Positions 41,298 to 51,330 of a DNA stretch of 64,000 nucleotides are shown here, piece after piece (positions within the stretch are counted from its first letter, which is position 1; every line of letters begins with the position of its first letter). The DNA is from Oceanicoccus sp. GTDB lineage: Bacteria; Pseudomonadota; Gammaproteobacteria; Pseudomonadales; Dasaniaceae. The stretch is taken from NCBI RefSeq assembly GCF_029238675.1, contig NZ_JAQWFR010000006.1, positions 1 to 64,000 on the forward strand, given 5' to 3'. The position numbers were made by a program, and so were the translations under genes. Under the pieces are notes generated by a model. That model was given only the letters and a program-made list of their open reading frames with translations. It was not told the origin of the DNA and did not search any database.

Positions 41298-41690
41298 TTA
41301 ATTACCAATCCTTACCACTTGAATATCGGGGTCACGGCTGGCGCCGGCTTTATTTAAACGCTCCAAATAATCCTGCCACCAAGCTTCTTTGTTTGTTCCC
41401 AGCTGATAAAGATAATCCCAGGAATAAATCCCCGAGTCATGATCATCACTAAAAAATAATTGCAGCGCGTAATTACCAACAGGTTCAATCGCATTAATCG
41501 TGACGTTGGTTTTTCCTGTTTGTAAAACTTCCTGCCCCGGACCGTGGCCTCTAACTTCTGCCGAAGGCGAATAGACCCGCAGATATTCACAGCTCAATTC
41601 ATAGCATTCATCGTTGCTATAAACGAGCTCCAGTATTTTGGACTGGGTATGCAGTTTTATATCAGCGGGTATCGGGCTGGTAGTATTCAT
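41298..41690 (-). CDS. DUF971 (gamma-butyrobetaine hydroxylase-like N-terminal) protein
   Basis: LHTQSKILELVYSNDECYELSCEYLRVYSPSAEVRGHG, DSGIYSWDYLYQLG. Confidence 0.85.
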   Translation of the reverse strand: MNTTSPIPADIKLHTQSKILELVYSNDECYELSCEYLRVYSPSAEVRGHGPGQEVLQTGKTNVTINAIEPVGNYALQLFFSDDHDSGIYSWDYLYQLGTNKEAWWQDYLERLNKAGASRDPDIQVVRIGN

Positions 41691-41707
41691 TAGGGTTCCA
41701 GTGTGGC

Positions 41708-43024
41708 TTATAAAATAAAGCGGCTTAGGTCTTCATCTTTAACCAGTTCGCCTAATTTTTCATTAACGTAATTAGCATCAACCGTTAGTGTGCAGTCACT
41801 GTTGTCTGTTGCATCAAACGAGGCATCGTCTAATAAGCGTTCCATAACAGTGTGTAAACGACGTGCGCCAATATTTTCTGTACGCTCATTCACTTCCCAT
41901 GCGGTTTCAGCGATGCGGCTGATACCGTCATCACTAAATTCAAGTGATAGCCCTTCAGTATTTAAAAGCGCCTGATACTGTTCGGTTAATGATGCATTGG
42001 GCTCCGTTAAAATACGCTCAAAATCACTGGGAGAAAGTGCTTCTAATTCAACTCGAATAGGTAAGCGGCCCTGAAGTTCAGGAATTAAATCGGAGGGTTT
42101 GGCTAAATGAAAAGCACCGGAAGAAATAAATAAAATATGATCGGTTTTTAACATGCCGTGTTTGGTACTAACCGTACAGCCTTCTATTAAAGGCAATAAG
42201 TCGCGTTGTACGCCCTCGCGAGATACATCGGCGCCGGCGCCTTCTGAGCGTTTAGCAACTTTATCCAGTTCATCTAAAAACACAATACCATTTTGCTCAG
42301 CAGCTTCTACGGCACGGGATTTAAGTTCTTCTTCGTTGACCAGTTTGCTTGCTTCTTCTTCCTGGATTTTTTTCATGGCGGCGCTAACCGTCATTTTGTT
42401 GGTTTTTTTCTTGTCGCTCCCCATATTGGAAAACATGCTTTGCAGTTGATTGGTCATATCCTCCATGCCGGGAGGCGCCATAATTTCAACCCCGATGGGC
42501 GTAGCGCTAATTTCAATTTCGATTTCTTTATCGTCGAGATCGCCTTCCCGTAATTTTTTGCGGAACATTTGGCGAGTAGAGGTTTCCTTCTCCTCTTCAT
42601 CACCGCGGGCGGGTGGGATCAGTACATCGAGGATACGCTCTTCGGCGGCATCAGCGGCGCGGTGTTGCACTTTTTCCATTTCCTGTTCGCGAAGCATTTT
42701 GATAGAGACATCAACCAGGTCTCGGACAATGGATTCAACGTCGCGGCCAACATAACCTACTTCAGTAAATTTCGTAGCTTCAACTTTGATAAAAGGCGCA
42801 TTGGCTAACTTGGCAAGACGGCGAGCAATTTCGGTTTTACCCACGCCGGTAGGGCCAATCATTAAAATATTTTTGGGGGTGATTTCAGCGCGCAGCTCTT
42901 CGTCGAGTTGCATTCTACGCCAGCGGTTACGCAGGGCATTGGCTACGGCGCGTTTGGCTTTATCCTGACCAATAATATGCTGGTCTAATTCGTGGACAAT
43001 TTCTCTTGGTGTCATTTGTGACAT
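41708..43024 (-). CDS. hslU: ATP-dependent protease ATPase subunit HslU
   Basis: [44 protein letters not shown]. Confidence 0.98.
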   Translation of the reverse strand: MSQMTPREIVHELDQHIIGQDKAKRAVANALRNRWRRMQLDEELRAEITPKNILMIGPTGVGKTEIARRLAKLANAPFIKVEATKFTEVGYVGRDVESIVRDLVDVSIKMLREQEMEKVQHRAADAAEERILDVLIPPARGDEEEKETSTRQMFRKKLREGDLDDKEIEIEISATPIGVEIMAPPGMEDMTNQLQSMFSNMGSDKKKTNKMTVSAAMKKIQEEEASKLVNEEELKSRAVEAAEQNGIVFLDELDKVAKRSEGAGADVSREGVQRDLLPLIEGCTVSTKHGMLKTDHILFISSGAFHLAKPSDLIPELQGRLPIRVELEALSPSDFERILTEPNASLTEQYQALLNTEGLSLEFSDDGISRIAETAWEVNERTENIGARRLHTVMERLLDDASFDATDNSDCTLTVDANYVNEKLGELVKDEDLSRFIL

Positions 43025-43051
43025 GTTTGTTTTCCCGTCTTTTCCGTTTCC

Positions 43052-43148
43052 CGTCGTTCCCGCGTAGGCGGGAACCCAGACTGCATGCTGCTATTTCCGC
43101 CAGGGCGTAAATCTACAGCACTGGATTCCCGCCTGCGCGGGAATGACG
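43052..43148. repeat. Composite palindromic intergenic repeat, copy F (between hslV and hslU)
   Basis: CGTCGTTCCCGCGTAGGCGGGAACCCAG...TATTTCCGCCAGGGCGTAAATCTACAGCACTGGATTCCCGCCTGCGCGGGAATGACG. Confidence 0.93.
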
Positions 43149-43149
43149 A

Positions 43150-43692
43150 TTATTCGTAGTTTAATTCTTCGATGGTGCGGTTGTGGTTGGTGTACACACA
43201 AATATCACCGGCGATAGCCAGGCCCTTTTCGACAATATCCCGGGCGCCGAGTTCGGTGTTTTCCAGTAAGGCTTTGGCCGCAGATTGAGCAAAAGGGCCG
43301 CCAGAGCCGATGGCAATTAAATTATCTTCGGGCTCGATAACGTCACCATTACCGGTAATGACCAGTGAAGTGGTTTTATCCGCTACAGCCAATAGAGCTT
43401 CCAGTTGTCGTAGTGAACGTTCAGTACGCCACATTTTGGCCAGCTCTACCGCTGCCCGTGTCAGATGCCCCTGATATTTCTCCAGTTGCGCTTCAAATAA
43501 CTCAAACAGGGTAAAGGCATCGGCAGTACCGCCAGCAAAACCGGCAATCACTTGCTCGTTATACAGACGGCGCACTTTACGTGCGTTGCCCTTCATTACG
43601 GTATTACCCATAGAAACCTGCCCGTCACCGCCAATAACAACTTGGCCGTTGCGACGAACAGAAAGAATAGTGGTGCCTCGATATTGATCCAA
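43150..43692 (-). CDS. hslV: ATP-dependent protease subunit HslV
   Basis: [38 protein letters not shown]. Confidence 0.98.
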   Translation of the reverse strand: MDQYRGTTILSVRRNGQVVIGGDGQVSMGNTVMKGNARKVRRLYNEQVIAGFAGGTADAFTLFELFEAQLEKYQGHLTRAAVELAKMWRTERSLRQLEALLAVADKTTSLVITGNGDVIEPEDNLIAIGSGGPFAQSAAKALLENTELGARDIVEKGLAIAGDICVYTNHNRTIEELNYE

Positions 43693-43777
43693 GATGGCGT
43701 CCTCTTTGGGGATGCAAAATAATTGAGTAGGATATGGGGGTGGCGGGGCTAAATTTCAAGCCCACAGGGCAAGGGTT

Positions 43778-44329
43778 TTAACCCTCAGCTTTGCGCTTTA
43801 GCAGTAGAGTATCAATACCCTTATCGATCAGGGTGCCGCGGGCTTTAGCCAGCTGTGAACGGTCCTCAAAGGGGCCAACCTGAACTCGATGCCAGACATC
43901 GCCATTGGCGGAAGTTATAGCCTCTACGCGGGCATCCAGTCCCATAAGAATCAGCTGTGCTCGAAGACGGTCGCCATCCTCAGCATTTTTAAAGGAGCCA
44001 GCCTGCAGAATGTAGACCGTTGCCGCAGCGGGTTCACCACTACTGTCTTCCCGCTCAACCTCAACAATCACTTCCCGCTCCGGTAGCAGGGTATAAAAAT
44101 CAAACTGAGTGGCGATAGTTTTTACATCATCGGCAGCTTTTTCAACAGTATTGCTGATTTCTTCAGGGGCGTCTTCAGGAGTGATATCCGCCAGATAAGC
44201 CAGAAAGCTAATAAACAGGCCGGTCACAATACCGGTAAATAACCACACCCAGCCGGGCACCTGACTCTTGGTCTTGCGCGATTTTTTCTTTTTGGTCGCC
44301 TTGGGCTTTTTGGCGAAATCGTGGGTCAT
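43778..44329 (-). CDS. SPOR-domain cell division protein (FtsN-like)
   Basis: Single TM near N-terminus and C-terminal SPOR domain (YILQAGSFKNAEDGDRLRAQLILMGLDA). Confidence 0.85.
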   Translation of the reverse strand: MTHDFAKKPKATKKKKSRKTKSQVPGWVWLFTGIVTGLFISFLAYLADITPEDAPEEISNTVEKAADDVKTIATQFDFYTLLPEREVIVEVEREDSSGEPAAATVYILQAGSFKNAEDGDRLRAQLILMGLDARVEAITSANGDVWHRVQVGPFEDRSQLAKARGTLIDKGIDTLLLKRKAEG

Positions 44330-44353
44330 AATAATTACTGCGTACTGTCCAGG

Positions 44354-46048
44354 TTACATTTCTGTTGGCGCCGAAACGCCCAATAAGCTTAGACCATTTT
44401 CAATAACCTGCCTGACTGCCTCGCTTAAGCTGAGCCGCGCATTACGCAGCTCGCTATTGTCGATCAGCATTTTGTGGGAGTTATAATAGCTGTGAAAATC
44501 ACCGGCTAATTCCCGTAGGTAGTTGGCTACAATATGGGGCTCGCAATGATTGGCAGCATTGCTAATCAGTTCGGGGTAGGCGGCCAATTTATTGAGCAGG
44601 ACTTTTTCTGCATCTTCAGTGAGTAATTCCAGCGAATTAATTTCGCCAGATGACCAGCTCCAGCCATTATCCGCCAGCTTGCGATGCATGCTGCAAACAC
44701 GGGCATGTGCGTATTGAATATAATAAACCGGATTGTCGTTGCTTTGTGAAACGGCTAAATCAATATCAAAAGTTAGCTGCGAAGTTGTTGCTCTGGCGGC
44801 CAGGAAATAACGGGTGGCATCTTTACCCACTTCATCAATTAAGTCGCGAATAGTGACATAGCTACCGGCACGTTTAGAAATTTTAACTTCTTCACCGCCG
44901 CGCATCACCATCACCATTTGGTGTAGTACATATTCCGGCCAATCTTTAGGAATATCTTGCCCCTGATGCTGGCTAACCGCTTGTATACCAGCACGAACGC
45001 GAGTAATGGTGCTGTGGTGGTCGGCACCTTGTTCGTTAACAACGCGCTCAAAACCGCGATTCCACTTATTAAGGTGGTAGGCAACATCTGGCACAAAATA
45101 GGTATAGCCGCCCTCTGATTTACGCATTACGCGATCTTTATCATCGCCAAAGTCGGTGGTCTTTAACCAGAGTGCGCCCTCTTTTTCATAAGTGTGGCCA
45201 CTATCGATTAATCGTTGGACTGTTTTTTCTACATCACCATCGGCATAAAGGGCTGACTCTAAATAATACACATCAAAGTCGACACCAAAGGCTTTTAAAT
45301 CCAGATCCTGTTCACGGCGTAAATAGGCAACGGCAAAATCACGGATAGCATCTTTATCATCCACATCACCTTTACCCACAACATGTTTGTCTTCGGCGTC
45401 GATGGTTTCTTTGGCCATATAGGATTTGGCCACATCAATAATATAGTCACCGCGGTAGCCATCTTCTGGCCAGCTGTCATCGTCTGGGCCTAAACCTTTG
45501 CAGCGCGCTTGAACGGAACCCGCCAGATTATTAATCTGCTGACCGGCATCGTTATAATAAAATTCTGCCGTAACATTCCAGCCATCCGCTTCCAGTAAAC
45601 GACAAATACTATCGCCAACGGCAGCGCCGCGACCGTGGCCTACATGTAATGGGCCGGTTGGATTGGCGGAAACAAATTCCACCTGAACTTTTTTGCCAGC
45701 GCCTTTATTGGAGCGACCAAAGTTTTTGCCCTGGCTAAGAATTTCTTTAACCACAGCCGTAGCTGCCGCTTCATTTAAAAAGAAATTAATAAAACCGGGA
45801 CCAGCGATTTCTGCCTTGGTTAGTTTTTCTGAAGCGGGTAGGGCATTGATAATCAGCTGCGCAATATCACGGGGTGGTTTTTTCGCCGCTTTGGCTAATG
45901 TCATCGCAATATTACTGGCGAGATCACCGTGGGCTTTATCCCTGGTGCGGTCGATATTAACGCGTGGCTCGACATCGGCGGGTAAATCGCCATTGTCAAT
46001 CATAGTGTTAAGGGCGGCGTTAATCAGTGCGGCTATATGGTCTTTCAT
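44354..46048 (-). CDS. argS: Arginyl-tRNA synthetase
   Basis: [24 protein letters not shown]; start [13 protein letters not shown] at 46048 preferred over 46084. Confidence 0.97.
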   Translation of the reverse strand: MKDHIAALINAALNTMIDNGDLPADVEPRVNIDRTRDKAHGDLASNIAMTLAKAAKKPPRDIAQLIINALPASEKLTKAEIAGPGFINFFLNEAAATAVVKEILSQGKNFGRSNKGAGKKVQVEFVSANPTGPLHVGHGRGAAVGDSICRLLEADGWNVTAEFYYNDAGQQINNLAGSVQARCKGLGPDDDSWPEDGYRGDYIIDVAKSYMAKETIDAEDKHVVGKGDVDDKDAIRDFAVAYLRREQDLDLKAFGVDFDVYYLESALYADGDVEKTVQRLIDSGHTYEKEGALWLKTTDFGDDKDRVMRKSEGGYTYFVPDVAYHLNKWNRGFERVVNEQGADHHSTITRVRAGIQAVSQHQGQDIPKDWPEYVLHQMVMVMRGGEEVKISKRAGSYVTIRDLIDEVGKDATRYFLAARATTSQLTFDIDLAVSQSNDNPVYYIQYAHARVCSMHRKLADNGWSWSSGEINSLELLTEDAEKVLLNKLAAYPELISNAANHCEPHIVANYLRELAGDFHSYYNSHKMLIDNSELRNARLSLSEAVRQVIENGLSLLGVSAPTEM

Positions 46049-46133
46049 TGGGTTCCGGCTGGTAGTCGTGTTTCGGGATGGCAAGGGCGCGTATTATCCA
46101 GATTTTTAAGGGGCTAGGCCACCCTTTATAAAT

Positions 46134-46201
46134 CGTCATTCCCGCGAAGGCGGGAATCCAGAGGTGCATGCAGGCTAGATTCCCGCCTGCGCGGGAATGA
46201 C
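46134..46201. repeat. Short variant of composite palindromic repeat, copy G (no central hairpin)
   Basis: CGTCATTCCCGCGAAGGCGGGAATCCAGAGGTGCATGCAGGCTAGATTCCCGCCTGCGCGGGAATGAC. Confidence 0.93.
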
Positions 46202-46217
46202 ATGACTCAGTTAAAGC

Positions 46218-48416
46218 TTAAAACATATCACCAGGGTCGACATCAATCGACCAGCGCACTTTGTTACCTAAGGGATGCTGCTCTGCCTGTGAGCACAGTT
46301 GCTGCAGTGTTTGGTGCAGGGGTTTGCGCTGATCTGAGCGCACTAATAGCTGGGCCCGGAATCGGCCAGCTTTGCGGGTCATGGGGGCGGGTAATGGACC
46401 AAAGATCTGGCAGCTGTTAGGGGGTGCTGCATCCCGTAAATTCTGCAATAGTGCTTCAGCTTGCTCGAGATTGCTGGCCTCGGCCCGTAGCAAGGCCAGG
46501 TGGCCAAAGGGTGGAAGGCCGCTGGCCTGGCGTTCGCTAAGTATGGCTCTGGCGTATTGGTGGTAGCTATCGTTGACCAGACTGGTAATCAAGGGGTGTT
46601 CCGGTTGGTGGGTTTGTATTATCACTTTACCCGCTTTGGCTTCCCGGCCGGCTCGACCTGCGACCTGAACCAAAAGTTGCCCCATTTTTTCTGGGCCGCG
46701 AAAATCAGCGCTAAACAAGCCGCCATCTGCATCTAACACTGCTACTAATGTGACATCGGGAAAGTGATGGCCTTTGGCCAGCATTTGCGTGCCCACCAGA
46801 ATACAGGGTTGCCCTTCGTGTACCTCGGCCACCATTTGCTGCATGGCCTGCTTGCGGGAGGTGGTGTCTCGGTCAATACGCTTGATGTCTGTTGATGGGA
46901 ACAGGCGTTTTAGGGCTTGTTCGCTGCGCTCGGTACCGGAGCCGCGGAAGTCTAATTGTGTGCTGTTGCATTCCGGGCAGTGATGGGGCAGCGGGGCCTG
47001 GGCTCCACAGTGATGGCAGCGCAGCATACGCTGTTGGAAATGGACGGTCATCCTGGCATCGCAGTGGTGGCATTGGGCGACGTAGCCGCAATCGTGGCAC
47101 ATCAGCATCGGGGAAAAGCCCCGCCGATTGATAAAAACCAGCACCTGGTTACCGCGCTTAATTTCATCGCCAATAGCGCTAATTAATGCTGGGCTAAAAC
47201 CATCTTCCATTGGCGCATGGCGTATATCCAGCAGCTCGAATGTAGGGGCGCTAGCGCCAGTGGCACGCTGCTTGAGTTGCAGGTGCTGGTAGCGACCTTG
47301 CAGGGCATTATTCAGTGTTTCGAGGCTGGGCGTGGCGGAGCCTAAGACGATAGGGCACTGCTCATCGGCGGCCCGTTTGATGCCAATATCCCTGGCTGAA
47401 TAGCGAAAGCCGTCTTGCTGTTTAAAGGAGCTGTCATGCTCTTCGTCGATAATAATCAGCCCTAAATTGGCGATCGCAGTAAAGATGGCAGAGCGTGTAC
47501 CGAGGATAATCCCGGCTTCACCGGATTGCGCATGCTGCCATGCTAGTAAGCGCTCCCTATCAGTAAGGCCTGAGTGTAACGTGACGATAGGGCAGTTAAA
47601 GCGGTTTTGAAAGCGGCTTAGTGTTTGCGGTGTAAGACCTATTTCAGGGATCAGTACCAATGCCTGCTGCCGCCGCTTAAGGCATTGCTCGATCAATTGC
47701 AGGTAGACCTCGGTCTTGCCGCTGCCGGTAATGCCTTCCAGCAAATAGCATTGAAAGCCGGTATTGGCTTTAATGGTTTCCACGGCGTTTTTTTGCTCGG
47801 CATTGAGGGTCAAGGGTGCCGATTTTAAACAGTCTTGTTGATGGTCATAGGGGGTGGCTGCGATCTCAATGCGCTCGATTAGGCCTTTTTCGATCAAAGC
47901 CTTGCAGCTAGCCTGGCTGATTTGGGCGCGGTCCAGCTGCCGCCGATCAAGGCTGTCTTGTTGTTGTAGCAGGGCTAGCAGTTGCGCTTGTTTGGCGGCT
48001 CTTTTTAGCGCTCCTTCAGGTAGACCTTTGCCTTCTGTTGTCAGTTGCCAGCGGGTTTCAGTTAGCTCGATGGTTTGCTCGCCCTTGCGCAGCAGCGTGG
48101 GTATCGCATTGGCTAAGGCATCGCCCAGGGGATGTTGGTAATAGCTGGCAGCCCATTGGCTTAGCGAGAGTAATTTACCGGCCAGTATGGGCTGTGAATC
48201 CAGGATGTTGCTAACGCGCTTTATCTTCTTTTCGTCGATATCCGTAGTATCTTTGGTGGCTAATAGGATGCCGATCAGTTTGCGGTTGCCAAAGGGAGCT
48301 TCAATTCGCACCCCGGGTTGCAGGGCTGCCACGGCATCGTCGGTCATAGCTACCGGTGGCAGATAGTCAAAGCTGCGGCGCAGTGGTGTGGGCATGGCCA
48401 GGGTAAGTATGGGCAT
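46218..48416 (-). CDS. priA: Primosomal protein N' (PriA helicase)
   Basis: LLEGITGSGKTEVYLQLIEQ, IIDEEHDSSFKQQDGFRYSARD, zinc cysteines CHDCGYVAQCHHCD. Confidence 0.97.
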   Translation of the reverse strand: MPILTLAMPTPLRRSFDYLPPVAMTDDAVAALQPGVRIEAPFGNRKLIGILLATKDTTDIDEKKIKRVSNILDSQPILAGKLLSLSQWAASYYQHPLGDALANAIPTLLRKGEQTIELTETRWQLTTEGKGLPEGALKRAAKQAQLLALLQQQDSLDRRQLDRAQISQASCKALIEKGLIERIEIAATPYDHQQDCLKSAPLTLNAEQKNAVETIKANTGFQCYLLEGITGSGKTEVYLQLIEQCLKRRQQALVLIPEIGLTPQTLSRFQNRFNCPIVTLHSGLTDRERLLAWQHAQSGEAGIILGTRSAIFTAIANLGLIIIDEEHDSSFKQQDGFRYSARDIGIKRAADEQCPIVLGSATPSLETLNNALQGRYQHLQLKQRATGASAPTFELLDIRHAPMEDGFSPALISAIGDEIKRGNQVLVFINRRGFSPMLMCHDCGYVAQCHHCDARMTVHFQQRMLRCHHCGAQAPLPHHCPECNSTQLDFRGSGTERSEQALKRLFPSTDIKRIDRDTTSRKQAMQQMVAEVHEGQPCILVGTQMLAKGHHFPDVTLVAVLDADGGLFSADFRGPEKMGQLLVQVAGRAGREAKAGKVIIQTHQPEHPLITSLVNDSYHQYARAILSERQASGLPPFGHLALLRAEASNLEQAEALLQNLRDAAPPNSCQIFGPLPAPMTRKAGRFRAQLLVRSDQRKPLHQTLQQLCSQAEQHPLGNKVRWSIDVDPGDMF

Positions 48417-48717
48417 TCAGGGTCTTTTATTGTGGTCTTGATAAATTGTGGTCTTGATAAAGGGAGCTAGTGTAACAAAATTTGTCTATTGTTCGAGCCG
48501 GCAGGCCTAAGTTGCTGTGATGAGGTGGTTTTGTCACTGGAGCAGGGTTTGGCCATTGCAATCACTGGCTTCTCTGGTATGATGCATCGCCTGAATTTTC
48601 GCCAGCTAGCTGGCCATACCGGTGCGGTGCTCAACAGCTGTTTCCACGGAGGAGACCTTAAGGCTTGCTTGGGTTGCGGCACATTAAACACAAAGTAAAG
48701 AGAAAGAGAGTAAAACG

Positions 48718-48933
48718 ATGAAAGCTGATATCCATCCAAAATATGAAGAAGTTACTGCTACTTGTAGTTGCGGTAATGTTGTAAAAACCCGTTCCACTTT
48801 ATGCAAAGATATCCACCTGGACGTATGCGGTGCCTGTCACCCGTTCTACACCGGTAAGCAGAAAATGTTGGATAGCGGTGGCCGTGTTGATCGCTTTAAG
48901 AAGCGTTTCGCCAACCGTAGCACCAAGGGTTAA
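48718..48933 (+). CDS. rpmE: 50S ribosomal protein L31 (zinc-binding form)
   Basis: [49 protein letters not shown]. Confidence 0.97.
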   Translation: MKADIHPKYEEVTATCSCGNVVKTRSTLCKDIHLDVCGACHPFYTGKQKMLDSGGRVDRFKKRFANRSTKG

Positions 48934-48980
48934 TGGTAGGTTTTATTGCAGGTTTAGCCCCATCATTGCCAAGAGTTTAA

Positions 48981-49015
48981 AAAAAACGCCCAGCCGATCC
49001 AGGTTGGGCGTTTTT
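48981..49015 (+). terminator. Rho-independent terminator after rpmE
   Basis: AAAAAACGCCCAGCC-GATCCA-GGTTGGGCGTTTTT. Confidence 0.85.
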
Positions 49016-49798
49016 GCATCTGTCTTATTTCTATCCTGTTTCTTATCCTTCCCTGCATTTTCGGCCCAGCCCTGTACTGCTAACGGGGATATTGAATGGG
49101 CGCAGATTAAAAAAATTGTTGATGGCGATACCTTGCACCTTCGCGATGGTCGCAAAGTACGAGTGATGGGCATTAACACGCCCGAGATCGGTTATCGCAA
49201 AAAGGATAATCCCAGTTACCCCCAGCCTTTGGCAATAGAAGCACGGCAGGCGGTGGTAGATTTTTTCTCCGCTGAAGCTAAAGTTGGCCTGGGTTTTGGT
49301 GTGCAGCGCGTTGATCATTATGGGCGGGTGTTGGCTGATGTGTATCGTGCGGATGGAGCAAACCTTTCCGCTCATGTGCTCGCTTTGGGTTTGGCCTGGC
49401 ATGTTGTTGTGCCTCCTAACGAATTAGGTTGGCCTTGCTTGGCGGCGGTTGAAGCGGCAGCAAAACAACAAAAGACGGGCGTGTGGAGTGATCAATATTA
49501 CCCCGTAAAACAGGCCAAAAATCTCAGTATAAATGACACGGGTTTTCAGCGAGTCACCGGTAGAGTGATTTCAGTTAATCGCAGTCGGGGTGGTTGGTGG
49601 TTGCAACTTGGGCAATTGGCCATTCGCGTGCAGGAAAAAAATCTAAAATACCTGGATGATGTAAACCCACAGGGTTGGTTAAACCAATCCTTAACTATTC
49701 GCGGCTGGATTGTTGATCGCAGTGAGTCCGTGGCCGTTAAGAAAAAAGGCTATTCTCCCTTAATGATGAATCTTCAGCACTCGGCGATGTTGAAGTAG
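49004..49798 (+). CDS. Secreted thermonuclease (SNase-like) family protein; start uncertain
   Basis: VDGDTLHLRDGRKVRVMGINTPE...DHYGRVLADVYRADGANLSAHVLALGLAW; signal peptide LGVFASVLFLSCFLSFPAFSA. The ORF-track start at 48830 lies within rpmE; TTG at 49004 or a start slightly upstream is more plausible. Confidence 0.75.
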   Translation: MGVFASVLFLSCFLSFPAFSAQPCTANGDIEWAQIKKIVDGDTLHLRDGRKVRVMGINTPEIGYRKKDNPSYPQPLAIEARQAVVDFFSAEAKVGLGFGVQRVDHYGRVLADVYRADGANLSAHVLALGLAWHVVVPPNELGWPCLAAVEAAAKQQKTGVWSDQYYPVKQAKNLSINDTGFQRVTGRVISVNRSRGGWWLQLGQLAIRVQEKNLKYLDDVNPQGWLNQSLTIRGWIVDRSESVAVKKKGYSPLMMNLQHSAMLK

Positions 49799-50003
49799 CC
49801 TTTGCTGAAGTAAGCAGCATTTAAAAAGTTACTTGTGGCAGGTTGCGGTTTTCTATATTCTTTCGCCCCCTTGCGCAAAGCGAAAGGGTTACAAGTATAA
49901 GTCTATTGTTATAATAATATGTCTTTTGTGTTGTTTTAGTTAAATTGTTTTAGTTAGATCGTTTCTATTATGTTGGCTCTATTTCTACCATTGGGATTGC
50001 AGT

Positions 50004-51266
50004 ATGTCTAAAGACATCAAACAGGCGGCGCTGGATTACCACGCTCAACCAAAGCCAGGAAAAATTTCCGTTGAGTTAACCACTAGTGCGGCAACTCAAA
50101 GCGATTTGGCCCTGGCTTATAGCCCGGGTGTGGCCGAGCCTGTTAAAGCGATTGCAGAAAATCCTGAGTCGGCTTATGACTATACCGTTAAAGGTAATTT
50201 GGTTGCGGTGATTTCTAATGGCACTGCGATTTTAGGTCTGGGTGATTTAGGCGCTTTGGCCAGTAAGCCGGTAATGGAAGGCAAGGCTTTATTGTTTAAG
50301 CGTTTTGCCGGTATTGATTCGATTGATATTGAAGTCGATACCAAAGACTCGGAAGCCTTTATTAATGCTGTCGCATTAATTGCTAATACATTTGGCGGAA
50401 TTAATTTAGAAGATATTAAAGCGCCGGAATGTTTTGACATTGAAAAAAGATTAATTGAAAAATGTGATGTGCCGATTTTTCATGATGACCAGCATGGTAC
50501 GGCGATTGTAACTGCGGCCGGTATGTTAAATGCGCTGGAGATTCAGGGCAAAACGTTGGCAGAAGCAAAGATAGTGTGTTTGGGTGCTGGCTCTGCCGCA
50601 GTCGCCTGTATGCGTTTGTTGCGTAGTCTTGGCGCACAAAAAGATAATGTCACCATGATTGATCGTCGCGGTGTTATTTATTGTGGTCGTGAAGGCCTTA
50701 ACGAATATAAAGAAGAGTTTGCTCACGGTACTACTGATAGAACCCTGGAAGATGCCATTAATGGTGCCGATGTTTTTATCGGTTTGTCAGGTGCAGATTT
50801 ATTAAGCCCCGAATTATTAAATACCATGGCGCCCAACCCCGTGGTGTTTGCCTGTTCCAATCCTGATCCCGAAATTGACCCTGAGTTGGCCCGAGCTACG
50901 CGCAGTGATTTAATTATGGCAACGGGTCGTTCTGATTTTCCTAATCAGGTGAATAATGTTTTAGGTTTCCCCTTTATTTTTCGCGGTGCTTTAGATGTAC
51001 GTGCCAGCAAAATCAATGAGGAAATGAAAATTGCTGCGGTGAATGCTATTCGTGAACTGGCGAAACAGCCGGTGCCACAATATGTATTAGATGCCTGCGG
51101 TTTAGACGCGCTGGAGTTTGGGGCGGGGTACATTATTCCCAAGCCAATGGATAGTCGTCTATTGGGTGATGTTGCGGCGGCGGTAGCGCAGGCTGCGATT
51201 GATACTGGAGTGGCAAGGTTGCCTTATCCAGAGCATTACCCGATTAATAGTGTTGAGGAATTATAA
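50004..51266 (+). CDS. maeB: NAD(P)-dependent malic enzyme, short form without phosphotransacetylase domain
   Basis: LALAYSPGVAEPVKAIAENPESAYDYTVKGNLVAVISNGTAILGLGDLGALASKPVMEGKA; 420 aa. Confidence 0.88.
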   Translation: MSKDIKQAALDYHAQPKPGKISVELTTSAATQSDLALAYSPGVAEPVKAIAENPESAYDYTVKGNLVAVISNGTAILGLGDLGALASKPVMEGKALLFKRFAGIDSIDIEVDTKDSEAFINAVALIANTFGGINLEDIKAPECFDIEKRLIEKCDVPIFHDDQHGTAIVTAAGMLNALEIQGKTLAEAKIVCLGAGSAAVACMRLLRSLGAQKDNVTMIDRRGVIYCGREGLNEYKEEFAHGTTDRTLEDAINGADVFIGLSGADLLSPELLNTMAPNPVVFACSNPDPEIDPELARATRSDLIMATGRSDFPNQVNNVLGFPFIFRGALDVRASKINEEMKIAAVNAIRELAKQPVPQYVLDACGLDALEFGAGYIIPKPMDSRLLGDVAAAVAQAAIDTGVARLPYPEHYPINSVEEL

Positions 51267-51274
51267 TAATTGAT

Positions 51275-51308
51275 CGTCATTCCCGCGCAGGCGGGAATCC
51301 AGAGGTGC
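51275..51308. repeat. Half copy of palindromic repeat, copy H
   Basis: CGTCATTCCCGCGCAGGCGGGAATCCAGAGGTGC; shares the AGAGGTGC continuation with copy G, then stops. Confidence 0.85.
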
Positions 51309-51330
51309 CGATCAAAGGAAGACCATCACC

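Noticed and set aside
48489-48698. 69-aa ORF between priA and rpmE
   Set aside because: No domain, poor start context, lies in the rpmE upstream region and overlaps an opposite-strand ORF of similar length.
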